A DNA stretch of 64,000 bases from Poecilobothrus nobilitatus (GCA_947095535.1 OX352772.1:102482141-102546140), one strand, 5' to 3'; counted from the stretch's first letter, positions 46,801 to 57,868 are shown. Notes: generated by a model from the letters alone, not told the origin. Numbers and translations: made by a program.

Positions 46801-47545
46801 GAAAACGTTCGCCTTCTTAGAACTATTAAACTTGTAACATCATGGGAGGGCCATGGTAACATCATAACGCTGAATCTTTGCAGCATCATGGTAACATCAT
46901 AACGCTGAATCTTTGATTTCTCGACCAAATTTTCATTCTCGAAAAATATTTAATGAAAACTTATTAGCAATTGAATTATTAAAAACTGATGTAATTTTCG
47001 ATAAACCAATTTACGTAGGAATGACAATTTTAGATATTTCTAAAACTAAATTATACGAATTTCATTATGATTATATGAAAGAAACATATGCTAATAATTG
47101 TGAGCTCTGTTATACTGGTACAGATTCCTTAATTTACTTAATACATACAAAAGATGTTTATGATGACATGAAAAAAAATATTTTTCGTTTCGATACATCT
47201 GATTACCCAGAAAATAATTTATATGGAATACCTCAAACAAATAAAAAAATTCCAGGTTTAATGAAAGACGAAAACAACAAATGATTTTCAATTTGAAACT
47301 GTAAAAAAAGCAAAAGGTGTTAAGAAAAACGTTTTAAGCAAAGAAATTTTTTTTGAAGATTATAAGAATTCTTTGGATAACAATAAGGAATATATAAATG
47401 AGTAGAACAGTATTATATCTCGAAATCATACACTTTTCACAATAGCTCAGAAAAAGATTACTTTAAGTCCGTTTGATAACAAAAGGTATTTAATTTTAAA
47501 TAGCTACAATACTTTACCATGGGGGCATTTCAAAATTCCTAAATA
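43893..47545 (+). pseudogene. polB: Polinton/adintovirus DNA polymerase B (second lineage), multiply broken
   Basis: From ATG 43893 the frame runs through a basic N-terminus and WSLKEVVNLVININYYTPLLG to 44600. It shifts in an A-run and continues with the conserved INIQNTDNCCFAWAIISALY and KIFVCDRCLDYFHKK zinc motif. Next come exonuclease I YADFEC, an endonuclease VII-like motif (KVKDHCHITGNYRGAAH), VFHNLSKYDAHLI, motif A YYDINAMYSWAM, motif [22 protein letters not shown], and motif C CYTGTDSLIY. The end is DTLPWGH-like (NTLPWGHFKIPK). Lesions are frameshifts near 44600, 45985, 46670 and 47280, stops at 45335 and 45402, the Cys-to-Trp change in CHIW, a 36-base tandem duplication at 46850-46915, and Asp-to-Gly in the DTD of motif C. 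It would replicate the element by protein priming. Confidence 0.9.
46855..46915 (+). repeat. 36-base tandem duplication inside PolB
   Basis: ATAACGCTGAATCTTTG begins at 46863 and again at 46899. GTAACATCAT precedes both copies and also occurs at about 46834. The first 16 bases also recur at 49390. The duplication falls between the VTSWEG and LISRPNFHS motifs of PolB and disrupts the frame. Confidence 0.85.
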
Positions 47546-47640
47546 ATTAAAAAATACCATAAGCTAAATTTGAATAAGAATAAATATAAAAAATAAACAT
47601 AAAAAAAATAAAAAAAAAAATTTTTTTTTAAATTTTTATT

Positions 47641-48093
47641 TCATCTATTTCTCATATAAAATTGACGAATTTCAACAGCCTTTTCATCATAATAGGCTGA
47701 TGAGATTATTTTACATACATTTTTTTCAACAGAGCACCTAATACACTCGGGTCCTTGATTAGATATAAAATATTCAGCATCTTCCTTGGAGTCAAATTCA
47801 GCAACATAATACTGCAAATGGAAAGTTGAGCACCAAGATTTTTTTGAGCTCTCGTTCATTTCCAAAAAGCACTTTGCACAGAACACCTGCTCTGGGGAAG
47901 TATGACGTTGACGAACTAGCTTGAAGTCATAATCATCCCAGAGCAGATCATAGAATCTGTATACAGCACAGCAAGGTTTTCCTGTGTTTGCAGCTTCTAT
48001 AATTTGATATTCACATGGTAAACCATATGATGAATATCCCAATTTTATTAATTTCCGACTTTGTTGGCATTTTTCTTTACCGAAATAATTCAA
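47641..48093 (-). CDS. Cys-rich hypothetical protein of the element
   Basis: An intact 150-residue frame from ATG 48093 converges with PolB. It contains Cys pairs that could bind zinc: CCAVYRF near residue 41, CAKCFLE near 72, CSTFHLQYY near 88 and CIRCSVEKNVC near 118. The order of aromatic and Cys residues suggests a compact zinc-binding fold. No family is recognised. About 70 bases upstream on the minus strand is TATATAAAAG (48154-48163), a plausible TATA box. Because it has escaped the frameshifts seen in its neighbours, it deserves a structure-based search. Confidence 0.6.
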   Translation of the reverse strand: MNYFGKEKCQQSRKLIKLGYSSYGLPCEYQIIEAANTGKPCCAVYRFYDLLWDDYDFKLVRQRHTSPEQVFCAKCFLEMNESSKKSWCSTFHLQYYVAEFDSKEDAEYFISNQGPECIRCSVEKNVCKIISSAYYDEKAVEIRQFYMRNR

Positions 48094-48741
48094 TCTAAAC
48101 TGAACTAATTAAAACTGTACTAATTTATAATTATTTTTGTTTATTTGCTTCTGCTTTTATATAAAAAAAAAAAAAAATTTAAAAATTTTAAAAATTTATT
48201 TCTATGATAAGAGAAGTACAGTATAAACCGCAAAGATACATTCTTATATATTTCTTGTTCTTGTTCGGAATTAAAGTGTGTTTAATTTATATATTTTTTT
48301 TTTCTTTTTACCAAAAATTTAAAATAATCTAATTCGATTCTTATCATAGAAGTACTCAGATTAAATCATAAATCGAGTAAGTATTTGAATGTTTTGTAGA
48401 AACAGGATGTAGAATGTTTTGCAAGAAATTTTTGGGTACTATAAAACCACAATCATCCTGCTAAAATAAAAAAAAAACATTTTTCTCAAATTAAAACTAA
48501 TCTGTTTTTATTTTTCTAAGAATTGTGAATTGCATGGCAACCAAGCCATTTAACAAGAATTTTTTTTTTTTTAGAAACAAATAAATGCTGTAAAACTTTC
48601 ATATCTAATTAGGTTCGTTGTTGTTAAGTCAATTTTGAAATTATAGGCAAATTTGAGTGCTTTTCAAGATTTATGCTTATCTTTAATAATAATAATAATA
48701 TTTAATAAATATATTATATATTATAAATAAATTAAAAACAG

Positions 48742-48775
48742 TATAAATACTTCAAAAAATCATATAAATTTCATT
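48742..48775 (+). promoter_or_regulatory. Core promoter: TATA box and initiator
   Basis: TATAAATAC at 48742 is followed by TTCATTAG, with its A at 48773 (31 bases), the TATA-initiator spacing of insect RNA polymerase II promoters. The ATG of the next ORF is at 48811. Confidence 0.55.
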
Positions 48776-48810
48776 AGTTATTTTTAAGCATTTAAACAAT
48801 AAACATCAAA

Positions 48811-49370
48811 ATGAGTAATTTCTTAAAAAGACAAGCAGAAGAAAAACGAGGTAACTCTTCAAAATCAAAGATATCGAGGAAGCTAGACTTTTCTGAAGAG
48901 GAAGAGGAAGAGAAGAGTAATTTCTTAAAAACACAAGCAGAAGAAAAACGAGGTAACTCCTCAAAATCGAAGATGTCGAGGAAGCTAGACTTTTCTGAAG
49001 AGGAAGAGGAAGAGAACATCCAAAACTTTATAGACGAACTCAACAATGTAACAAGTGTAAATAAAATATATTTTGCATTTAGTAAACTTCCTCTGGACTG
49101 GAGAAAGAGTTCCAAATCTTTAAATTGGAAAGCAGAGAATCAAATTTTATAGATCAAGATGGAACACCCCTAAAGAGCTTGTATGTGGAAACAACTGACT
49201 TCTACTCATATTTCCCCACACAATATGTTAATAAATTTACGAATTCAATAAATAACAATTTGAAAGAGAAAATTAATAACGATGAAATTATTTACAAATT
49301 CAAAATAATTTCAAATAAAAATAATTATTTTGTTTTAAAATTTTCATACGAAAAAAAAATAAAATTATAA
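48811..49370 (+). pseudogene. Acidic repeat protein of the element, frameshifted
   Basis: From ATG 48811 the protein starts with a 34-residue unit (SNFLK.QAEEKRGNSSKSK ... LDFSEEEEEE) present twice in tandem at a 102-base period with only a few differences, followed by FIDELNNVTSVNKIYFAF. Near 49130 the frame shifts by one base, and the second frame continues with TTDFYSYFPTQYVNKF to a stop at 49370. The basic then acidic composition suggests an interaction or nucleic-acid-associated protein. I do not recognise a family. The duplication appears recent. Confidence 0.6.
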
Positions 49371-49739
49371 AACAATAATAAAATTTTGTATAACGCTGAA
49401 TCTTTTGTTTTTAAGATTCTTTTAATGCTAAATTAAAAATTTTCTTTACAATTTGCAATTTCTGTTTTTTATTTAATATTTTTTAAAATTTTTTTTTTAC
49501 ATTTTAGATTTTCTAAATACTTAACAATTTTCAGATTTTTAAAAAATTTTTAATTAACTTATTTCTTCTTTTGTCGTGATGAAGAATTTTTATTGTAATC
49601 TGTTGCAGATTTTTGATTTTTGAATCCAAATTCTGATTTCTCTGAAAACTGTCCAAAAAAAAAAAAACTAGTTTTTATTAAATACAAAAAAAACTTAAAA
49701 AATTATAATAATTACAGAAAAATTTATAAATTTATAATT

Positions 49740-49910
49740 TTAGTTATTTAGGTTGTTTTTTTCTTTGTACTGCTCACAAAAATTTTTTTTGTTATATTGA
49801 CTTCTGATTTCTTCCCCCCATTTTCTTGTAGATTCCGATGAAGTGTTTACTAATTTTTGATAATCTTTTGAAGATTGTTTATTATTCAAGACGTTTTTTA
49901 TTTTATCCAT
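49740..49910 (-). CDS. Small hypothetical protein (56 residues)
   Basis: A minus-strand frame from ATG 49910 reads DKIKNVLNNKQSSKDYQKLV and STRKWGEEIRSQYNKKNF, hydrophilic and Lys/Asn-rich. A further minus frame at 49563-49651 (FSEKSEFGFKNQKS) follows a splice-acceptor-like TTTTGGACAG and might once have been joined. It lies between the acidic ORF and the exonuclease-fold ORF. No family is recognised. Confidence 0.35.
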   Translation of the reverse strand: MDKIKNVLNNKQSSKDYQKLVNTSSESTRKWGEEIRSQYNKKNFCEQYKEKNNLNN

Positions 49911-49998
49911 ATTATTTTTTGAAATGATTAACGATTGATTGTGAAGAGTAAATTGAATATGTTTCTGATCGATCTCTTCTTAAATACTTTTGAATTGC

Positions 49999-50463
49999 TT
50001 AAATCAGCAATTTTAACAAGTAAACATTTTCCAAAGCACAAACACCAACATGATTAGAAGAACATCTTTTAGAAGAACGGATTTGTTGATTCTTCAATAT
50101 TTTGAAACATGTAGAATCACGATTATTCAAATCAAAAACATTATTATTTTTCAATATGTTAATAATCCAAGATTGTTTTTCTTCTCCTTTAACATAAATT
50201 TTTGTTTGATTTGATATAAAAATTTTTAAAAATTTGATAATATCGCAAAAATGTGTTTTGCCGTCAGACCATTGTAAGCCATGATTTTTAGTGAGCCATC
50301 TATTTGTATATTTTGCTTTTGTATCTAAATAATGATAACCATAAGGAGATCTTATTATAAAATGTTGAATTTCATCATTTGATGAAAGAATAGCAATTTC
50401 TTTTAAAATGAATTTATTATTATTATCTCGAAAACCTTGTATATCAATTATTACATATTCCAT
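49999..50463 (-). CDS. Polinton exonuclease-fold-like protein, intact
   Basis: The 154-residue frame from ATG 50463 starts VIIDIQGFRDNNNKFILKEIA, has HGLQWSDGKTHFCDI and KIYVKGEEKQSW in the middle, and ends HVGVCALENVYLLKLL. The arrangement resembles DEDDh exonucleases: an acidic motif on the first strand with a second acidic residue at KEIA, and a final H-x(3)-A-x-E-N helix where DEDDh enzymes have H-x-A-x2-D. The key positions are altered (DxQ, Glu-Asn), so activity is doubtful. A broken homologue lies at 9351-9717 in the other Polinton relic, so the gene belongs to these elements. It lies just downstream of the capsid genes on the same strand. Confidence 0.6.
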   Translation of the reverse strand: MEYVIIDIQGFRDNNNKFILKEIAILSSNDEIQHFIIRSPYGYHYLDTKAKYTNRWLTKNHGLQWSDGKTHFCDIIKFLKIFISNQTKIYVKGEEKQSWIINILKNNNVFDLNNRDSTCFKILKNQQIRSSKRCSSNHVGVCALENVYLLKLLI

Positions 50464-50637
50464 TTTTATGTTTCAGAAGAATCAAATTGATTAAATTTAA
50501 TATATTTATAAAGTTTGTAAATAAAAAAACTTATACAGTGTAATGCAATCATAAAAAAAAATTTCAAAAAATACAGCAAGATTCCAAGTTTTTTAATGTT
50601 TCGTTTTTTATAGATCATTTATTTTTATTTAGAAATT

Positions 50638-51858
50638 TAAATAATTGTATTTACTTCACCTGTTAACGGTTTAAACTCTACTAAGCGATCATGAATAATG
50701 AGACAATAAGCGGTAGTTTTTTCTGGAATTCTTTTGATAGTTTTCATTCAGTTCAATTTTTATATCAACTGGACCAATTTTAAAATCTTCATTTTGGTAG
50801 CGGGTGTCAATTATAAAAATTGGAGATGAATCTTTAAAATTCTCCCATGAAACTAAAGGTTCTGATGTTTGGTGATTGTAGTAAGCACTTCGAAAATTCG
50901 AGTATGCTTCATATACTAAATCATAACGATTTTTTGAAAACTCTAAATTCATATCTTCATATGGATATACTTGAGAATTTAAAAATACTTTTAAATTAGA
51001 AACATCACAATGATTAAATATTGAAGGGTCTTTTGAAAGATTTTCTTCGATATTTTGTTGATCAGTTTGTAGAGCGAAAATAATAAAACGAGGTTTTTCT
51101 AATTGTGAAGATGATTTAACATTCCAAATGAAGTGATTTGCTGGCGGTAATGATGGATTCTCGTTTAAATCCCAACTTCTAAAACCCATTTTCATAACAG
51201 AACCATTACCAATACTTTTATATAATTGATCTTTTGGTGCATCCATCAAATTAACATGTTGAACTCTCCAGCCTAGTTTTTTAATAGTAATATCCGGCTT
51301 CTCAGTAGCATTTGAACATATTAGTGAATTTTTGTTGCTTCCAGCGCGTGTTAATATCAATTCATGTTGTGCATTAGGAATATAGTTTTTATAATCTTCC
51401 GCAAATCTTAATAATCTCTTTAAAGGAACGTAAAAACTGAAATAATGCTCTTCCAACTGAATTGATGCTTTTGGGGACCAACTCGCATTGAATAAAGCAC
51501 TGCTTTCGTTTTCATTAAGTGAAATATAATTTTTTAACGTTGAAGTTATACCAACCTTATTATTATGATCAATTTCCTTACCATTAAGCGTATAAGCAAT
51601 TCTCTCAAATAGAAATGGTGCAGCATTATTAACTAGTTTAGTCTTTTTAAGAGTCGTTCTATCGGGATTTGATAGATATCCTTCTATATAAATAAAACTT
51701 GTGGAAGGTAATATATTTAAATTCTGATTTTGTATTACTATTCTTATATTACTATTGGTGTTTGTATTGGTTATGTTGAAGGGATAATATGTATGCCAAA
51801 GAGCACTAATTATAGTTTCATCAGAAACAGGTTCACCAAAAAGGTTCATTAGGTTCAT
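50638..51858 (-). pseudogene. MCP: Double-jelly-roll major capsid protein, one frameshift
   Basis: The start at ATG 51858 was chosen because it overlaps the stop of the preceding small ORF (ATGA). An upstream ATG at 51984 would overlap it extensively. About 400 residues follow: IRIVIQNQNLNILPSTSFIYIEG, LFERIAYTLNGKEID, YFSFYVPLKRLLRFAEDY, RWKVQHV-type KKLGWRVQHV and PRFIIFALQTDQQ. This pattern of two beta-sandwich domains is that of the Polinton/adintovirus hexon-like major capsid protein. Near 50735 a one-base shift moves the conserved C-terminus (TTAYCLIIHDRLVEF) to another frame that ends at 50638. The protein forms trimeric capsomers of an icosahedral shell. Confidence 0.82.
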
Positions 51859-52028
51859 TTTAATTGGTATCCAAGTAATTTTTGATATTGCTGATTTTCG
51901 AGAGTTAATTTTTTTTTTGATTTGTAGTGTTGTGTTCCTTCTCCTCCTGCTGACTTTAATGCATTGGAATGTGAAGATCGACACTGAGAATATATATAAG
52001 AATCTTGATTTTGATTAAACACTAACAT
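51855..52028 (-). CDS. Small 57-residue protein between penton and MCP
   Basis: The ATG at 52028 overlaps the penton stop (ATGTTAG), and its own TGA overlaps the MCP start (ATGA). This tight packing argues for a real gene although it is only 57 residues. The protein ends with a Lys-rich helix (KLTLENQQYQKLLGYQLK) after a Gly-containing linker. No domain is known to me. A role in the capsid is likely from the context. Confidence 0.55.
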   Translation of the reverse strand: MLVFNQNQDSYIYSQCRSSHSNALKSAGGEGTQHYKSKKKLTLENQQYQKLLGYQLK

Positions 52029-52450
52029 TTTAAAACTTTTAAATGCAATCTAAGTGTTAATGTTTCTTCTTGAAAATTAATTAAATTTCCGTTCTGATCG
52101 AGTAATTTAATAGTGACAGATCTTATCTGATTAACAGTTACTCGTAGATAAATTACACTTTTAGGAACTTCAATTATTTTATAGCCAGGACTGACATTAA
52201 TACAAAATTCATGTAAAATGCATGCTTCCATTCCATTTGTATATGTTCCGGAGATAATATTACATTCTGTTCTTACTATATTTATTTTGTTAATATCAAC
52301 AAAAAGATCTGAAGTATGCCATTTATTAGCTGATAATATCTTTTTGCTGAAGCCTAATAATCTTCCAATAGTATCTTCTCTTGAAAAATCAATTCCTTTA
52401 TCAGCTAAAATTTCACACGTTAATGTATTATTATTTGCTCTTAAACTGAA
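52022..52450 (-). pseudogene. penton: Penton (minor capsid) protein, C-terminal part split by LINE
   Basis: The 143-codon frame begins at 52450, directly at the LINE A-tail, with FSLRANNNTLTCEI. It continues through the diagnostic GRLLGF and ADKGIDFSREDTI, then NIVRTECNIISGTY, to a stop at 52022. It is the second half of the protein whose N-terminus is at 57940-58273. The single-jelly-roll penton closes the five-fold vertices of the capsid. Nothing but the insertion disrupts the reading frame. Confidence 0.82.
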
Positions 52451-52794
52451 TTTTTTTTTTTTTTTTTTTTTATTTATTTATTTATTTCATTTATTTTCAT
52501 CTTTTTCACATATATTTTTTTTTTTTTTATTTTATATTTTAATTCTATAGGTAAAATTTCCATTATTTAGTATAAACTTATATATTACCTTGTTTTTTTT
52601 ATTTTTTTTTTTTATTTATGTTTTTATTAACTGCGATATAAGCAAAACATAATGTTTTGGTATAAAACATCACAGTTAAATTCCAATTTTATAAAAAGAA
52701 AATAAATGTACTTAATTCTAAAGAGTATATATATACATATATAATATACAAATATTACATATCATAACATTAAAACAATGTTATGTTGATTTTT

Positions 52795-55497
52795 TTATTC
52801 CTGTATTATATTGGTCATTAGTGAAGAATCATTTTTCAATAAATACTTCAGTTTTTTGATAAATAATTCTATGTTTGGACTTTCCTTTAAATTAGTTGTT
52901 AGCTTATTATAAAGCCTTATAGCTGACGAAAGACAACTGTTACGTGATAGCTCCATTCTTGATTTGGCATGATTTAGATGTTTTGTCCTTCTGGTGTTAT
53001 AATTGTGAACACTATTTCTTTTAGTAATTAGATTGTTTTTTTTATAAACTCCTTTTTCAAGTTTGAATATTAGTTTAGATTTTTCTAAAACAATAAGTTC
53101 CGGTAGCTTTATGTAACCCGTACGGTTAAAAATTTCATTTGTTGGGGTCAGCCAATTGAATTTGTGCAAACCTTTTATAGCCTTATTTATTAGAATACCA
53201 ATTTTATCTTTCAACCATGAAGAACAGCTAGACCAATTACATATGTAATAATAATATGTGAATAATATGTGACATAATATGAGAATGGTATAAACTATCT
53301 GCTGTCTGTTTACTCAGCGAAATTCCACTTCTTTTGATCACACCCAGTAAAGGCACAATTTTTTTTATTACACTATTAATATGATCTTCCCATTTCAACT
53401 TTTCATCAATTACAACACCAAGGTATTTATATGAAGTAACTCTATCAATTTCAACCCTATTTACAAACAATTTCGGGTTTATGTCAACTTTATTTCTTAT
53501 TTTATATACTATATATTTAGTTTTTTCAGCGTTTATAGCCAATTTATTGCCTTTAAGCCAATTATTGTATCTGCGCAAATCAGCATTAATTATACGCTCC
53601 AATTCATGACTAGTTTTAGCATTGTAAATTAGTAGAGTATCATCCGCAAATATTTTATAATCAGCTAGTATATCCGCATACTGTATATTATGTATATACA
53701 ATAGGTATAAATTAGGTCCTAGCACTGATCCTTGAGGAACACCAATATTTATTGTACTCTGATTACTTAACACCCCATTAATTTTAGTCATAGTTTTTCT
53801 ATTTTTAAGGTACGAGTTGAGTAGATCATGGGCTGTACCCCGTATACCAATTTCATGTAACATATCCAGTAAGATTTTATGATTCACTGTATCAAAAGCC
53901 TTTTTTAAATCAACAAATACCGAACATACATAGCTTCCTGCATCCAATTTGTTTATAATCGAGTTAGTGGATTCCAAAACTGCATAGTCTGTACCTATTT
54001 GTTTTTGAAACCCAAATTGGTTCATATCAAAGCCTACGACATTCTGTATGAAATCTTGTAATCTGACATTTATTATCTTTTCAAATATTTTTCCTATGCA
54101 ATTTGTGAGAGTGATCGGTCTATAATTTGATACTTCCATTATTGACCCAGATTTATGTATAGGTATAACAATACTTGATTTTAGACAATCAGGATAAATT
54201 CCGGTAGAAAGACATCTATTAATCATAGAAGCAATTACTGGTGATATTAATAATACCACATGTTTTAGATTCGCTGCAGATACATTATCACCCCCAGATG
54301 AACTATTTTTAGCTGCATTATAATTTTATATATTTCTTTTTCGTCTGTTGGATGAAGAAAAATAGTCTGCTCAGTCAATCTGTTTTTTATTGTGAACTTT
54401 TCAGCATCACTAATTTTATCTGCTAATTTGTTTCCAATTTCACTGAAGCTTTCAATAGCATTTGCAATTTCAAAGCTATCACATGTTCTAGTTCCATTAT
54501 TATTTATATCTTTGAAGACTTTATTAAATTCAGTTGACTTCTTTAAGATGCAATTGTTAAGAACTTTCCAAATTTTCCTTTTGTCAAACCCAGCCGATTG
54601 TATTCTATTATTAAAATAATTCTGTTTTGCTTTAGTTATTTCATATGTAACCTTGTTTTTTTCATTCTTAAATCTTACTTGAATTTCTGAACTGTTACGT
54701 TTTTTTTTAAATTTTTTAAACAGTTTATTTCTCTTTTTGATCAAGTTTAATAATTCATTTGTCATCCAAGGATTATCATTTCTGGTTCTTATATGCCTTT
54801 TTATCTTCGAGTCTTCTTTTGCTCTTTGTAATATTTTAATAACATCATCAACACACTCCGTATTATTTGTTACAAGTAAATTTCTAACCTTAACTTTGTA
54901 CTTATGATAATTTATGGTATAAATTTCCCTTTTAAAAATAAGTTCCATTTTTTTCACAACTTTATTTATTTTGACGCATATAGCTTTGTGATCTAAATTT
55001 ACTATATCATGCAACTTGATATCAATTTCATACTTTTCTAGGTCTGAAAGAACGTGATCAATGATCGTAGAAGAGTTTTCAGTTATTCTAGTTGCATATT
55101 CCTTACTTAGCTTGTTTATTATGCTAACTCCATTAGATTCCAACATTGCTTTATAGGAACTAGTGTTACTTCACGAAATAATTATTGTATTGAATTGTTC
55201 AAACATTTCCAAGACTCTATATTCCAAATTCTGTTTAATATAAATTGCAGTTCCACCTCCTCTAGATGAATTATTGGAATTGAAACATGCTGAGTACCCA
55301 GGAATTTTAAAAAATCCCTCCTCATTTGAATATAACCAAGTTTCACCTATCATAATGACATCAACGCTTTTTCTGTCTTTCACAAAAAGTTCAATTTCAT
55401 CCATGTTTTTCCTTAAACTTCTGGCATTAAAATGCACCATATTTAATTTATGAAGTATGTTATACATCATGGGATACCAATCATATAATTTTGCCAA
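52795..55497 (-). pseudogene. LINE ORF2: AP endonuclease, RT, C-terminal tail
   Basis: The endonuclease starts NMVHFNARSLRKNMDEIE and has IMIGETWL (catalytic Glu) and SRGGGTAIYI, but breaks off at 55171. Sequence resumes near its end (STIIDHVLSD ... NLDHKAI), so about 70 residues including the usual GDFN motif are missing. The linker and RT follow: RPITLTNCIGKIFEKII, VFVDLKKAFDTVNH, GVPQGSVLGP and an intact FADD box (about 53650), then KYLGVVIDEKLKWEDH. A frame change lies near 54290, and another lies near 53225 before the C-terminal tail (SSAIRLYNKLTTNLKES) that ends at 52795. The RT core looks functional, but the endonuclease does not. Confidence 0.88.
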
Positions 55498-57868
55498 CTT
55501 TCTCGAATTTTTTGCATGTGTTCTCTGTGTTTATTGTCAATATGCCTCCTATAATAAGCTAAATCTTGAAGTACTTCTTTTTTTGATACTCCTGTACATT
55601 CATGATAAGTAAAATATAGATTACTAAGATCTGCGTAGTTATTTGGTAACCCTTCTTGATGAATAAGTACTTTCAAGCTGGTCTGAGTAAAACCTTCGTA
55701 ACAAATATCGTTTTGGTCATGAAAGTATGACAAAAACAATCTGACATTGTTATAAATTCTATGATCTCTTAATCTAGATAAAGCATATGCATTTTCACCA
55801 GTCTCAACAGCTTTTCTTGTCAATCTAACAATTGGTGGCATCAAGGCATCAATAAAACTAGTACTTTTATCTTGTTTACTTAAATTAAGCTCAGCTTTAT
55901 CACTTCTTTCAATAACTTTAGAATTGATTTGTGGATTAAGAGTTTCACCTTTAACCCAGTTTGTGTAATCACTACTTGGGAACTCCTTCTTTGATCTGCT
56001 GATTTGTTCGGTAATCACTGAACTTGAGCTCTCTGTAATATGTGAGTTTTTATTTCCATTATTAACGACATTATTATTGGATTTAGTAGTTTTGTTATTT
56101 TTATTTTTACTAAACGACAATAATTTGAGGAGTAAATTTTGTTTTTTATCGGTTGATGGCTCTTTACTATGATTTTCTTTCAATATTAAAGTCTTTTTTT
56201 TTTATATTGTTTATTTCAGTATTATCTGCATTATTATAGTTTATATTATGGTTCTTAACATAGTTTAAAATCTGCTTATTACTATCGTGCTTATTATTTT
56301 TAATATTATTATTATTACTATTATTATTATGATTTTCAATATAAGTATTTTCAGTAGCTACCGTATCAATTTTGTTTACTATTTCTATACCATTACTAAT
56401 GCTTTCAATATGATTATTATCCAAGATGTCAGCAATAGATTCTGGGACATTTTCAACACAATCATTAGATATTTTTTCACCCCTTTCCAAATTCTTTAGT
56501 TGCTAGTAGCCAATTTTTTGTTTTCTTTCTTTTAATTTTTGCTCAAACACTGGGCATAATTTGCTGAATGTTTTATGTTTCACGTCTAACCCTAGTTTGA
56601 ATTTTCCATTGGACTTTGTACAATTTATGCATTCCATAATTTCGTCTTGTTGATCGCAATCACTTGTTTTATGGTTTTTGTGACATTTAAGACACGTTTC
56701 TTCGCTTGTACAGTCCGCCGATTTATGATTGAAACCTTTGCATTTGTAACACCTCCTTACATTGATTGCATCAAAAACTTTGCATCTTTCCCATCCTATA
56801 CAGAGTTTACCAGCATTAAATATTTTAGGAAAAGATACCTTATCCACTTCAATAATTGCGTTCTGCATTTCTTTGTTATATTTATTAACCATTTTTAATT
56901 TTACTACCTTTAATTCACTCATCTCTATAAAACTGTTTTGTTTCTTAAGCCTTTCTATTAGTTCATCACCAGTAAATTTATTATTCATGTGAACAATTTC
57001 AAATTTAGTTTTAATTTTAACCGGAATTTTTATCTCATAGTTTTCTTTCATTTTATTTTCAAGTTCACTTTTAATCTTTTGACGATTTTCCTTCGAATCT
57101 GTTTGAATTAAAATAATTCCATTATTCCTACTCTCAACATTTTTAATTTTTAAATTTTTTAGATCAACCTTTGTATTTAAGTCTTTTTTGTAGTTTCAGT
57201 TTTTTGCTTGGTTTTAGGTTTTATTAACAAGGGCAAATCTTTTTTAATTATTGGGAATACATTTACACTATCTTTTTTTGTTTTTAAAATATCGGCAAAT
57301 GACACTGTTTGACCTATAAATAATTTGAAAATAATTTCATTTACGATATTTGATATATTATTGCACACTTCATCATTTTTTTCATTGAATTTACAAGCGA
57401 TTCATTCAACTTTTCTGTTTGTTTATTTAGAGACACATTCAATTTTTCACTTTCCGTTTTGAACAATTCGGTTATTTTATACATTTTGTTAATTTCTTTT
57501 TTTTTGCTCACTTTTAATTTCATTTAATCTTTCCATGTACCTGTCTTCAATTGCTTTTAGTAATTGTATAATTTCATTTTCATTTTTTTTTAATGCATTT
57601 TCGAACTCCTTTTTATATTCTACCAAATGTTCCATATTTTTTACCACTGCACAGTTCATTTTTTGTAAAACCGCATCTACATTATGAATGTATAAAATAC
57701 AATCATCCACATATATCTTACGTTTTTGTTAGTATCCAATATACTACTCGCGTATTTATCCAGTCCGGCACATTTTACCGTTGTGTGGTAAATTGTACCA
57801 CAAACGCCCGCACATCTAATACCGTTCTCACCGTTTATTTTCGTTTTACACGATTCACACCTCGACAT
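55467..57868 (-). pseudogene. LINE ORF1: PHD-like finger, coiled coil, CCHC knuckles, extra C-terminal domain
   Basis: In order from 57868: a Cys/His finger (SRCESCKTK ... CAGVCGTIYHTTVKCAGL), a Lys/Glu coiled coil (57710-57180) in three frames, and a gag-like part with an RRM-like stretch. Three zinc knuckles follow (CYKCKGFNHKSADC, CLKCHKNHKTSDC, MECINC, 56503-57051), then an Asn-rich linker (56167-56490). The last segment (55467-56183) contains LRDHRIYNNVRLFLSYFHD and VLIHQEGLPNNYADLSNLYF and matches no ORF1 domain I know. Several frameshifts separate the pieces. ORF1 of jockey-like LINEs binds RNA and can act as a chaperone. The last part may be a captured domain. Confidence 0.7.

Noticed and set aside
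46402..46928. Minus-strand frames of 66 and 112 codons inside PolB
   Set aside because: Antisense to PolB motifs A and B. Shadows only.
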